Below, piece by piece: positions 8,301 to 16,177 of a stretch of DNA of 25,941 bases. Numbering within the stretch: the first letter of the stretch is position 1; the number at the start of each line of letters is the position of its first letter. The notes under the pieces are model-generated. The model ran no database searches. It saw nothing but the letters and a program-made list of their open reading frames with translations, and was not told the origin of the DNA. The position numbers were made by a program, and so were the translations under genes. Source of the stretch: Reclinomonas americana ATCC 50394 (lineage: Eukaryota; Jakobida; Jakobea; Jakobida); the NCBI GenBank assembly GCA_048213135.1, contig PS015357.1:100767-126707 (forward strand), in the 5' to 3' direction.

Positions 8301-8632
8301 TTGCTGCGCCCGATATCCTCATCGAGCTTATTGCAGAGAAGTTCAATATTCGTCAACCATTTTTGCATATTTTCCATAATAATCTTGCCTTGCCGCAGCA
8401 GTTCGGCCGCGGGCTCGATTGCGCCCAACTTGCCGGCGAGGGCTGGGTTGGCTTGAACCATGTAATCATGGATTTTTTGGCGACTTTTGGCCGCAAGATG
8501 CACTTCACTGTTCAGGATCTTGCTTAAGTGGCCCTGGTCCATTTTCAGCTCGCGCGCGAGCCGAGACTGCGTCAGGTGCGCCTGAGACATGTGTTCCTTC
8601 AAGGCCACAATCAAGAAATCGTCATCGAGCAT
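8297..8632 (-). CDS. XRE-type helix-turn-helix regulator of the ietAS genes
   Basis: A protein of 111 residues. An XRE/HTH_3 fold is visible at about residues 15-60, with TQSRLARELKMDQGHLSKIL as the helix-turn-helix and RQKIHDYM as the following helix. The rest is helical with no recognised domain. The gene overlaps ietA by four bases (ATGA) and starts 33 bases after the I42 gene; that gap holds tandem copies of TTTATGGAT, a possible operator for this protein. No clear Shine-Dalgarno precedes the ATG, which suggests either coupled translation or a leader-poor transcript. It likely controls its own operon, as many defence modules have a linked XRE repressor. Confidence 0.82.
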   Translation of the reverse strand: MLDDDFLIVALKEHMSQAHLTQSRLARELKMDQGHLSKILNSEVHLAAKSRQKIHDYMVQANPALAGKLGAIEPAAELLRQGKIIMENMQKWLTNIELLCNKLDEDIGRSK

Positions 8633-8641
8633 GACGATGGG

Positions 8642-8664
8642 TTTATGGATTTTATGGATTTATG
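8642..8664. promoter_or_regulatory. Tandem TTTATGGAT repeats, candidate operator
   Basis: TTTATGGAT occurs twice back to back (8642-8650 and 8651-8659), and TTATG begins a third partial copy. They fill most of the 33-base gap between the I42 stop and the XRE start. The AT-rich direct repeats next to a regulator start suggest autoregulation and possibly an internal promoter for XRE-ietA-ietS-FRG. Confidence 0.4.
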
Positions 8665-8665
8665 T

Positions 8666-8977
8666 CTAGGGTTGAATGGAAACCAAGAAGGAAATGCGGG
8701 AGGCGGCGTCGTTCTCCCAGGGCGCACGCAATTCGAACGTGAGCTCGCCAGTTCCAACTCTCTCTGCCTTGAGCCGAAAGAGGACAGTGCCGTCGGCACC
8801 TGGTGTTACAGATGCCTGCCGGGTGACCGATACCAGAGAAACAAGATCTGCCGGGAGCACCGGATCAAACAGGTATCCGGAAGCGCCCGGCTCATGGAGA
8901 GAAATCAGGAATTCCTCCCCGATGGAGACGCTGATGCTATCCCCAGCTTGGAACGCAGGGCGTGCAGTTTCACCCAT
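8666..8977 (-). CDS. Chagasin-like (I42 family) peptidase inhibitor
   Basis: A protein of 103 residues, the usual size of a chagasin domain. HEPGASGYLFDP sits where the family has NPTTGY, and RAPWE near residue 85 matches the third inhibitory loop (RPW). The intervening part alternates hydrophobic residues as expected for the beta-sandwich. I42 inhibitors block papain-family cysteine peptidases by wedging these loops into the active site. The gene overlaps the C1 peptidase gene by ATGA (8975-8978 region), so the pair is co-translated. There is no signal peptide, unlike many bacterial I42 proteins, which places enzyme and inhibitor together in the cytoplasm. The second loop (GxGG) is not clear, so family membership is probable rather than certain. 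Confidence 0.75.
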   Translation of the reverse strand: MGETARPAFQAGDSISVSIGEEFLISLHEPGASGYLFDPVLPADLVSLVSVTRQASVTPGADGTVLFRLKAERVGTGELTFELRAPWENDAASRISFLVSIQP

Positions 8978-9804
8978 CAGAGTGCTTCAACGCTCAGCCC
9001 ATAAGATGGAAAGGCATCGTCAATGCAGCATTGCCCATACTTGATACGGAGGTACCCCATTTCTCCCCACTTTGCGCTCCAGCTGTTTTTCACGATCCAG
9101 CAGCCGTCTGTGTCATCGTAGCCGACGACGCAGACTGCATGATGGCCGACCAATTGCCCCTGAACGTGCTCGTAGATGCCCGACTTGTAGACGCGGAGAT
9201 CCTCAAACACCTGCATCTGAGCTATGATCGGCCCGTCCTCGTAGATCGCCTGCTTTCGCTGCGATTGAGAAACCAAATGATGCCAACTCTGGACGCGGTA
9301 GGCGGGCGGGATCGCTCTATGCAAGGTCATCCGCGGATCGTAAGGAAGATCTTTCTCCCACCCGACTCCATTCGCCTGAGCCCGGCGTAGGGCATCTTCG
9401 ACCAGCATACCCGATTGGCAAGTTGCTGCGCTGCCGAAGAACAGGTCGGCTTCGGAAAGGTCGATGTCTTTCAGAGCCTCGTCTGCGATCCGGGCCGCGG
9501 CCTCCATGGCGCCCAGCACGGCAAAGGACACGCAGCTTCCGCAAGGGCCCTGGTTGCGAACATCCGTGACCCGGCAGGCGCCATCGACATTCCGCCAATC
9601 GTGAGCGGGAGGCAAATTCGAAGCCGGCAGTCCCCATGCCCGTGTGCTGGCGGCTGCGATATCGGCCAGATTTCCGCTGCTGGGAGTGCTGCCGAGCATC
9701 GCTGCGAACACGGAGTCGGGCAGCTGTGACAGCTCATTCTCCTCCGCCTGCCAGGCAGCCTTGCGTGACTGGATGCTTTGCTCGACGGACTTCAGGTCAA
9801 TCAT
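8977..9804 (-). CDS. Papain-like C1 cysteine peptidase, first gene of the cargo operon
   Basis: A protein of 275 residues. In this numbering the oxyanion Gln85 and the nucleophile Cys91 lie in NQGPCGSCVSF, His222 in GHHAVCVVGYDD and Asn240 in WIVKNSWSAKWGEMGYLRI, the complete papain catalytic set. The residue after the catalytic Cys is Val rather than the usual Trp. An N-terminal stretch of about 70 residues could serve as a short propeptide. No signal peptide is present, so the enzyme is probably cytoplasmic. The ATG at 9804 is preferred because GGAG lies six bases upstream; a TTG ten codons earlier lacks such support. The next gene is a chagasin-like inhibitor overlapping by four bases, implying a protease held in check by its own inhibitor. 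Substrate is unknown. Confidence 0.88.
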   Translation of the reverse strand: MIDLKSVEQSIQSRKAAWQAEENELSQLPDSVFAAMLGSTPSSGNLADIAAASTRAWGLPASNLPPAHDWRNVDGACRVTDVRNQGPCGSCVSFAVLGAMEAAARIADEALKDIDLSEADLFFGSAATCQSGMLVEDALRRAQANGVGWEKDLPYDPRMTLHRAIPPAYRVQSWHHLVSQSQRKQAIYEDGPIIAQMQVFEDLRVYKSGIYEHVQGQLVGHHAVCVVGYDDTDGCWIVKNSWSAKWGEMGYLRIKYGQCCIDDAFPSYGLSVEAL

Positions 9805-9847
9805 GTAGATCTCCGGAGAGGTGAACTCGGCCAATCTGGTCCGTCAG

Positions 9848-9876
9848 CAATGGGTTTGGTTAGGAATAAACCGTTG
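9848..9876. promoter_or_regulatory. Imperfect inverted repeat in the leader of the cargo operon
   Basis: CAATGGGTTT (9848-9857) and AAACCGTTG (9868-9876) are near reverse complements (CAAYGG[G]TTT). They lie 44-72 bases upstream of the C1 peptidase start, in the 239-base stretch that separates the cargo from tniQ. A regulator such as the operon's XRE protein could bind here. No clear -35/-10 pair was found, and the rest of the gap shows nothing I can name. Confidence 0.3.
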
Positions 9877-10043
9877 TGGCTGGAACGGAAGGCTTGAGAG
9901 TGCGAGGGGCCGCGAGCCCTGGTTTGTCGCTTCCAGCCGCGGTAGTCGATCTTCGACACCGGCGCGTCGAGATAATTGTAATGTCGCGCTGCCAGGGCTG
10001 CGGCAGACTGCGCGGACTCGCCCCGGCGACGCGTCGGAGCCGA

Positions 10044-13001
10044 TTATTTCCGATTGGCGCCCTCGACCCATTTGAGGCCCAAGCCCTTCAGCATCGTCCC
10101 AATTGAGTGAACGCTATAGTCGGCGCCGAAATTCTCCGAAATGTAATTGACGACGTCGGTCTGGTTATACGTTCCCGCTCCGCTAGCGTTCGCCATGATC
10201 AGCGTTTGCGCAAAATCGTGAACGGACCGGCGCTGTCCAGGGTTTAGGACAGCCTTGTTAGCATACAATCTAAGTCCATCGATGCCATCACGATTGAAGT
10301 CATTGATCAGAAGTTTCACAGCTTTGCGCGTGGTCTTCATTCCGTTCAAAACATCATTCAGCGGGATTCCTTGAATCAACTGCGCCGCGATGTCAAAGCG
10401 CTTGCGTTCCAGAGAGCGGGCGGTTTTGTATTTGGATAGCGTATCGGCTGGTATGTCCGTTCGTATCTGAGGGAAAACTTTGTTATATGAATCTCTTACG
10501 ATCACCCCGCTGGCCGATTTCCATCTAAATCCCGCTTCGGTGAGCATGATCCTTAGTTTTCCCTGACCGACTCTGTGACCACAGACGCTTTTCGCGAACG
10601 CCTGAAGATCATCGATCCGCCATCCTCCCTTTTTGGATGAGACGTCATCCACCATCTCACGGGCGCGTCGAACGATCGCGGCTCGCTGCTCAGCAGTGAT
10701 GACGGCGACCTCTCTCGGCGGGCGCTCTGCCGCGACCAGTGCAGCCAAGCCACCTCGCCGATAGCGGAGCGAAAAGATGTATAGACTGTTCGCCGCAACG
10801 CCGTACCTATGCGCAGCTTCGTCGAGAGGTGCGCCATCGATAAGGTCGGCGACGGCCAGAAGCCGACGTTTCTCGCGGGCTTGACGACTGGCGGCTGCCT
10901 GCCTGCGGAGTGGCTCCGCATCAGCCGACGGTCCGAACCGAATGACCTTGGCATTCAGGATGCGCAAAATCTCTTCGCGATCGGACTCGGCGAATGGGCG
11001 GTTTAGCAAGGTAATGCCAGGATCACGCTCGCCATCGATTGCCAGGCCTCGGGGCCCGAGCTTCTCATTCAGTTCCCCTCTTTTGGCGAATAGAGGGGCA
11101 TAGCCGATCTCGATGAGCTCTACGCCGATGTCGGTCAGCAGTCCCTTCAACGTGCGGGTCACCATACCCAGCTTCGTGGCAAGAAATTTGACGAAGACGT
11201 ACTCGGAGTGAAATCGGTCGATATCACCACGTTGGATGATATATTTTCGCGAATACCTGACGTCCGGGTCGTCCGGCCGCTCTTGTGCGCTAATAATCCC
11301 TGCTCTGACCAGCTCGCGCAGATGCTCAAACGATATCCGTAATTCAATAGCGACGGCCTCCGCGCCGATTTCGGAATAGGGAGTAGCGCTAGCGAGGTTG
11401 TCTATGAGCTCCTTCGCGTCCTCGTAATCGATAACCAAGCGCGCTCCGATGCTGGTGGCATCTGGCACCAAGGCTCTCAGCCGGATAGAGCCCGCTTGGA
11501 TGCCGGAAAATATATCGGCCAGCGATGTGAGGCGCCGCCGTCCCGCTATCGAAAGAGCGTCGCACAACCTGATCGACTTCCGGTCAGGGTCTGGGGCGAG
11601 ACGCGCCTCCAGGTCACGCTTGGTGGCATCCCAGGCACTTTGCCTCCAGGCGAGTTCTTCAATGCCGGCCAACCGGCGTGCGACGTCTGTGGCTGCAACG
11701 AGAAAGTCACCCTGCTCCAACGCCTCGATTGTCGCATCGCTGACCCTCTCCTGGCTTTTGAGCGAGGTGACCGTCAGCAGGTCGCGAGACTCGTCGATGA
11801 CCTGAAGGGCGAGCTCCTTGTTGACGAGCGACAGTTCGCCCGTTCCACCGCCACCAGCCACGACAATCCCAGGGTGATCAATGATCCTCTTGAAGCGATC
11901 ATAGGCTGTTTTTCGCAGTTTCAGCACGGTCTGGAGACTGCAGATGCGTGTAGACCAACGCTGGATGACGGCGAGTGGGTATCTTGCGACCTCCTCGTCC
12001 GGGACGGCATCGAGATGCCTGCGCAGCAGCGACTGGAAATAAGCGGCGCGGGTTTCCCCGACGCGCCAAGGCTCGATCAGGTCGGCCAGCGGTCCGAGCA
12101 TTTCCCGTGTCTTGTCCGAGTACGTCGACGTGACCGGCCGTGATCGCATTTCCTCGACCAGCTGAAAGAACCCGTTTGGCCAGTCCAGGAGCGTGCTCAT
12201 TCCCGAAGACAGAAACTCCGGCGTCCATGACTCTCGTTTGCGGTGGGATAGCTCTCGGCGCAACGAGTCGGTTCCCGCGGATTCCATCGACACTGCGCCA
12301 AAGAGCGCCGCAAGGCTGATGATCTCACCAGGGCCAAAACGTGCCAGGTCCGGCGCGAAACACTGGATCGCCCGCTCGCGTGTCGAGGGATCTGCATCGA
12401 CCAGGGCAGCGGCTAGCTTAATGTTGGCCAGCACGGTCTCGTCGCGGACAACAGCATCTGCTTTGGCATCGCGCAGGTCGATCTGGCATTCGGCGCAATG
12501 CACGATCGATGGATAACTCCAACCGAGCGTCGCTTTGCAGTTCGGGCATTCGGTCAGGAGGACCTCTCCCGTCTCGGCCGAGGCGTTGATCGCAACGATG
12601 TCCCACTCGGCACGATGGATAGGCGATATACGCAATGCAGCGGGAGAAACGGCTCGAACGTGCGACGTCAGCAGCCTCGTGCGAAACGGGAGGCCTCTGA
12701 AGTTGCAAAACTCGCGCTCGCCATCGCCGGGCAAGCTCGTGTATGCGCGTCTCGCTATTTCCGCGCGCGGCAGCCCGCACAGATCAGCGAGCGCGGTCAT
12801 CGCGTCATCTTGATCCTTGGCTCCGGGCGCTAATAGTTTTGCTGCTCCAGTAGCCTTCAGGACCACATGTTCGGCGACCCCATTGGCCGCCGCGAAGCGT
12901 GCCAGCAGCCCGCGTAAGCTCTCGCTGGGATGTGGTGCTACGCGGTCCGGCGCTGTCGTGGCGCTGATCTCGAAGCAGAAATCCGGCCGATCATTCGACA
13001 T
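10044..13001 (-). CDS. Long TniQ/TnsD-family target selector with tandem C-terminal HTH units
   Basis: A protein of 985 residues, about twice a typical TnsD. The N-terminus has the TniQ signature PHPSESLRGLLARFAAANGV, followed by a zinc finger with Cys152, Cys155, Cys169 and Cys172. A middle part contains MerR-like recognition helices. The C-terminus holds two homologous units at about 704-833 and 861-985: each begins with a basic helix (REKRRLLAVADLIDG; ERKRFDIAAQLIQG), continues with a helix-turn-helix ending in RYRRGGLAAL or FNRDGIDGL, and closes with a winged part ending in IMLTEAGFRWK or TMLKGLGLKWV. This bipartite HTH resembles the DNA-binding region of IS630-type transposases. In Tn7, TnsD binds the attachment site and recruits TnsC. 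ATG 13001 lies three bases after the tnsC stop (TGACGATG), so the genes are coupled. Confidence 0.85.
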   Translation of the reverse strand: MSNDRPDFCFEISATTAPDRVAPHPSESLRGLLARFAAANGVAEHVVLKATGAAKLLAPGAKDQDDAMTALADLCGLPRAEIARRAYTSLPGDGEREFCNFRGLPFRTRLLTSHVRAVSPAALRISPIHRAEWDIVAINASAETGEVLLTECPNCKATLGWSYPSIVHCAECQIDLRDAKADAVVRDETVLANIKLAAALVDADPSTRERAIQCFAPDLARFGPGEIISLAALFGAVSMESAGTDSLRRELSHRKRESWTPEFLSSGMSTLLDWPNGFFQLVEEMRSRPVTSTYSDKTREMLGPLADLIEPWRVGETRAAYFQSLLRRHLDAVPDEEVARYPLAVIQRWSTRICSLQTVLKLRKTAYDRFKRIIDHPGIVVAGGGGTGELSLVNKELALQVIDESRDLLTVTSLKSQERVSDATIEALEQGDFLVAATDVARRLAGIEELAWRQSAWDATKRDLEARLAPDPDRKSIRLCDALSIAGRRRLTSLADIFSGIQAGSIRLRALVPDATSIGARLVIDYEDAKELIDNLASATPYSEIGAEAVAIELRISFEHLRELVRAGIISAQERPDDPDVRYSRKYIIQRGDIDRFHSEYVFVKFLATKLGMVTRTLKGLLTDIGVELIEIGYAPLFAKRGELNEKLGPRGLAIDGERDPGITLLNRPFAESDREEILRILNAKVIRFGPSADAEPLRRQAAASRQAREKRRLLAVADLIDGAPLDEAAHRYGVAANSLYIFSLRYRRGGLAALVAAERPPREVAVITAEQRAAIVRRAREMVDDVSSKKGGWRIDDLQAFAKSVCGHRVGQGKLRIMLTEAGFRWKSASGVIVRDSYNKVFPQIRTDIPADTLSKYKTARSLERKRFDIAAQLIQGIPLNDVLNGMKTTRKAVKLLINDFNRDGIDGLRLYANKAVLNPGQRRSVHDFAQTLIMANASGAGTYNQTDVVNYISENFGADYSVHSIGTMLKGLGLKWVEGANRK

Positions 13002-13003
13002 CG

Positions 13004-13996
13004 TCAGTCCAGTATTTCTTCCCAAGGGCCCTTCCAGACTTGCTGCGGCAGGAGCGGCCTGTCCGAGGTGAAGGGATTCAGCGCCACGGCATTCGAGAAC
13101 TTCCATAGGCGGTCGAATGCAGAGGCCAGGATCGCGTTGTCGATGACGTTGCTGCCCTGCATGATGGCATCTGTCGCGGCGATCTGCAGGAGTTTTGCCG
13201 TGGCGCCGGGGTAGCCCAGCGAAGCAGCATGGATTCGAGCCGCAACATCAGGCTTGGCAAAATTGCTTCGCGAAAAATCTGCGACCGTCACGAACTGGTG
13301 GTCGAAATTGGCCAGGTACGCCCTGTAGAGCTCCCAGTCTTTCTTCTGTTGCGGGTTGCGTTGGTAAGGCTCGACTTCCCAGTGGAAGTCATTGCGGCCG
13401 ATCAGATGCCCGTTCTTCGCAAAGACCGAGCGTGCGCGCGTCGTGCCGACCAGGAGGACGGCGCATATTCCGCGGCAATTGTTGATCAGATTCTGGATCC
13501 AGTCCGAAACGTTCTTGGATACCTTCCCTCGGTCCTTCTCGACCAGACGCTGAAGCTCGTCAAAAATGATGAGGGTTGTGCCGCGCCGGCGAAGGGTCGC
13601 CACGAGCTCGACTCTTTTGAAATCACCGTCCCCCTTTTCGGGGTTGAGATGATTGAGGGCCGTCAAGGCGGCGCGACCCAACGTTTTGGTCGTGGCGCCT
13701 GACGGAACCTCCACATAGACCACTGGCACGCGATCGGCCGCCCCCTCTCTGATGGGTGGATGCTTCGACATGAAAGTGTCGATGATCGTCGTCTTTCCGC
13801 CACGGGTCGGCGCGGTCAGCGACGCCGATGCGGACTCGCCTCCTCCCAGGGCCGTGTCTTTGAACAACTGGATCTTCTTCACCAGATCAATTGTCCGATC
13901 GTTCTCAATCCGAATGCCTTTTATCGCATTGATGCGAGATGCGTGGCGATCGGACAGCTCCATATGATTGGAGCTCATTAAAACCGTCTGCAGCAT
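13004..13996 (-). CDS. tnsC: TnsC/TniB AAA+ transposition regulator
   Basis: A protein of 330 residues with a single AAA+ domain of the TniB type. Walker A is APTRGGKTT at 62-70, Walker B is TLIIFDELQRL with Asp146 and Glu147, and GTTRARSVF follows the sensor region. TnsC forms ATP-dependent filaments on DNA and links the target selector (TniQ/TnsD) to the transposase TnsAB. The start is placed at the first ATG (13996), which has AAGG seven bases upstream and sits two bases after the tnsB stop. The length is closer to TniB of Tn5053-type elements than to the longer TnsC of Tn7 itself. The presence of tnsA nevertheless puts the element on the Tn7 side. Confidence 0.9.
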   Translation of the reverse strand: MLQTVLMSSNHMELSDRHASRINAIKGIRIENDRTIDLVKKIQLFKDTALGGGESASASLTAPTRGGKTTIIDTFMSKHPPIREGAADRVPVVYVEVPSGATTKTLGRAALTALNHLNPEKGDGDFKRVELVATLRRRGTTLIIFDELQRLVEKDRGKVSKNVSDWIQNLINNCRGICAVLLVGTTRARSVFAKNGHLIGRNDFHWEVEPYQRNPQQKKDWELYRAYLANFDHQFVTVADFSRSNFAKPDVAARIHAASLGYPGATAKLLQIAATDAIMQGSNVIDNAILASAFDRLWKFSNAVALNPFTSDRPLLPQQVWKGPWEEILD

Positions 13997-13998
13997 AC

Positions 13999-16164
13999 TT
14001 AAGCCTTGTGAATCGTATTGAATGAATATTTTGCCAAGAGCGCGTCGGTATCGTCTTCGTCTTCGAATTCCGACGAGGGCTCCGTGGGGTTCGATTTGGG
14101 TGCTGCCGATGTGATGGCAGGGAGCGGCGCCGTGCTTGCTACCCCTTGCGTCGAAGCATCGCCCTCACGCGTTTCTTCGTCGTCGAGCTTTTGGGATGAA
14201 GCGACCTGCATCGGCACGGTGCCCACGGAAATTGGCCGGGTCGTTGAGCCATTGTCGCTTTGAACCACGGCGATGGTTGTGGATTTCTGCGATCCAATAC
14301 CTTGAAAGCGGGCATCAGCCGCCTTTCCGCGGCCTTCGCGGATGGCTTGTGCGGTTTCCTCGATCAATTCGGCTCGGGTGATCATCAGATCGCGGAAATC
14401 TTTGGGGTTCCGCTCTCTGCGGCGATTTTCGTCGCGAATAAGCCCGTGCTGCCAAAGCGAAAGCCCCTTGGCATAATCGAATTCGTCGCAGCGCATCGGC
14501 CCCAGATACTGGCCAGTCTGTGGCTCTCGTACGTAGATGCAGCCGAGATCCGTGGGGTCGAAGCGCACGTCGACATCAACGCGAGGGGCGCGAGCAGAGG
14601 CCAGGATCGTCCGAACGACGTTGTCGTTTCGATATGTCAGGCCTTTAAATCTGATGCCTTCACGGGAGATGGACCGGCTGGCGTATCGCGATAGCGAATG
14701 GGCGAGATCTCCCATCCGCGCCGGCAGTTCCACACGATGGCGCTGCGTTCCCTCGATCCAGCGCTTTTCCGGTGTGGTTCCCATAGAACGATTGCGGGAA
14801 CGCGCGTAATCCTTCACCAACCACCGTAAGAACATGCTCTCGAAGGTGAGAAACGAGATGCACATTTCCTGTTGAGGGTTCAGTTCGAGAGCCTTCAACT
14901 TCCGTGCATCGCCAAAGGTGGTTCCCGGTAGCCGGTGGATAAAACGCGTGTTCATCGTGCCGAAGAAGCGCTCGATGATACCCTTGTAGTGAGGCGTTCG
15001 GACGGGCGATGTCTCCAGTTCGATGCCGAGTTCCGCGCACGCGTTCGGCAAGGAATAGCCGACCATTTCTTTGCCGTTGTCGGCGATCAGCTTGAACGGC
15101 ACGCCCATGGCGAGCCAATCGTCTGCAACGCCTGCCTTTCTGCGGGCGAGATCGAGCTTCGGCGCAATGGCCTGCCGCAGGCACATCATCACCGAATAGA
15201 CGCTCGGCGGTTCGAAGCCGATGTAATAGCCGAGCGGATAGCGCGAATAGGCATCCAGGGCTATCGTGAGCCAAGGGCGCCCACCGCAGGGCAAGCCAGT
15301 CGCGTCGTCGAAAAAGAGCCAGCTGTCGATCTTGGTGTGATCGATGATGATTGCTTCCAGTGGAGCATCATGCTGCGGGGCGGCTTTCAGCGGGCGCAAA
15401 AGCCTATCGGCTTGCCGTCCGAGCCGAAGCCGCATCGTCCGATAATAGTCGCTGTCACGAACACGCCGAAAAACCGTGGCCTGGCTGGGCTCCGGCAATT
15501 CCTGCCCGGCTGGCGCCGGCTCGCCGCTGCAATCGTCAAGGAGCCCGGCGTTCCGCTTGGCGATCTGGCCAATGACGTGTTCGTAGACGGCGCTTGGCGG
15601 CAGGTTGCCTCGATTCTGATACACAGATGCGATGCTTTCGCTGATGATCAGCTCGACATCAGCATCGATCCCCTTTTTGCGCCCCTTCTTGTCATGGAAG
15701 GAGCGCATTGCCCGTAAATTGCGCCGGCCGGAAACCCCTCGGGTCCTCAGCCACCGGCAGAGGGTTCTCCAATCGGGCTTGTGGGTGTGGCCTTCTCGGG
15801 CGGCGACAGCATCGATGAGTGCGGACAAATCCTGCTCATTCTTCCGCGGCCGCGGGTCAGCTTGATCAAATGCGACGCAATAGCAGTGACGCCAAAGTGC
15901 CTCCTGCGGAAACTTCGCCGGGAGAGCATCGAGCGCGCGTTCCGCCGCGACCCGGTATTTTTCAGGCAAGCGCGACCAGGATGGCACCGCAATGCGATCG
16001 GCGAGGTAGAGCTCGATGAACCCGTTCTCGTCGAGCACACGGCGACGCCCATTCTCTTCATCGTCGAAGGCCATCCGGCCGTCTTGGAGCAGCCGGGCGA
16101 ATTGAAATGCCCGCTGGTCGATCATGACGGTCGTGTCGACCTTGAGCCTCAGGTTCGCGTTCAA
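13999..16164 (-). CDS. tnsB: TnsB DDE transposase
   Basis: A protein of 721 residues. The retroviral-integrase-like catalytic core carries Asp275 in IIDHTKID, Asp362 in FKLIADNGKEM and Glu398 in YKGIIERFFGTMN, with 35 residues between the last two, the classical DD(35)E spacing. N-terminal residues 1-250 hold the HTH end-binding domains, and the C-terminal 150 residues form a Mu-type barrel followed by a low-complexity acidic tail that should contact TnsC. TnsB binds repeated sites at both transposon ends and makes the 3' cuts and joins. The start is TTG at 16164, supported by a GGGGGG tract six to seven bases upstream; the next ATG at codon 14 has no ribosome-binding site. The gene begins 13 bases after tnsA. 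Confidence 0.93.
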   Translation of the reverse strand: MNANLRLKVDTTVMIDQRAFQFARLLQDGRMAFDDEENGRRRVLDENGFIELYLADRIAVPSWSRLPEKYRVAAERALDALPAKFPQEALWRHCYCVAFDQADPRPRKNEQDLSALIDAVAAREGHTHKPDWRTLCRWLRTRGVSGRRNLRAMRSFHDKKGRKKGIDADVELIISESIASVYQNRGNLPPSAVYEHVIGQIAKRNAGLLDDCSGEPAPAGQELPEPSQATVFRRVRDSDYYRTMRLRLGRQADRLLRPLKAAPQHDAPLEAIIIDHTKIDSWLFFDDATGLPCGGRPWLTIALDAYSRYPLGYYIGFEPPSVYSVMMCLRQAIAPKLDLARRKAGVADDWLAMGVPFKLIADNGKEMVGYSLPNACAELGIELETSPVRTPHYKGIIERFFGTMNTRFIHRLPGTTFGDARKLKALELNPQQEMCISFLTFESMFLRWLVKDYARSRNRSMGTTPEKRWIEGTQRHRVELPARMGDLAHSLSRYASRSISREGIRFKGLTYRNDNVVRTILASARAPRVDVDVRFDPTDLGCIYVREPQTGQYLGPMRCDEFDYAKGLSLWQHGLIRDENRRRERNPKDFRDLMITRAELIEETAQAIREGRGKAADARFQGIGSQKSTTIAVVQSDNGSTTRPISVGTVPMQVASSQKLDDEETREGDASTQGVASTAPLPAITSAAPKSNPTEPSSEFEDEDDTDALLAKYSFNTIHKA

Positions 16165-16177
16165 GGTATTGCCCCCC

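Noticed and set aside
7846-8379. 177-residue + strand frame opposite ietA
   Set aside because: It is the antisense shadow of a gene with intact AAA motifs.
11496-12143. 215-residue + strand frame opposite tniQ
   Set aside because: It lies wholly inside tniQ on the other strand and shows no domain or ribosome-binding site.
14935-15717. 260-residue + strand frame opposite tnsB
   Set aside because: It is antisense to the DDE core, a common effect of GC-rich codon use.
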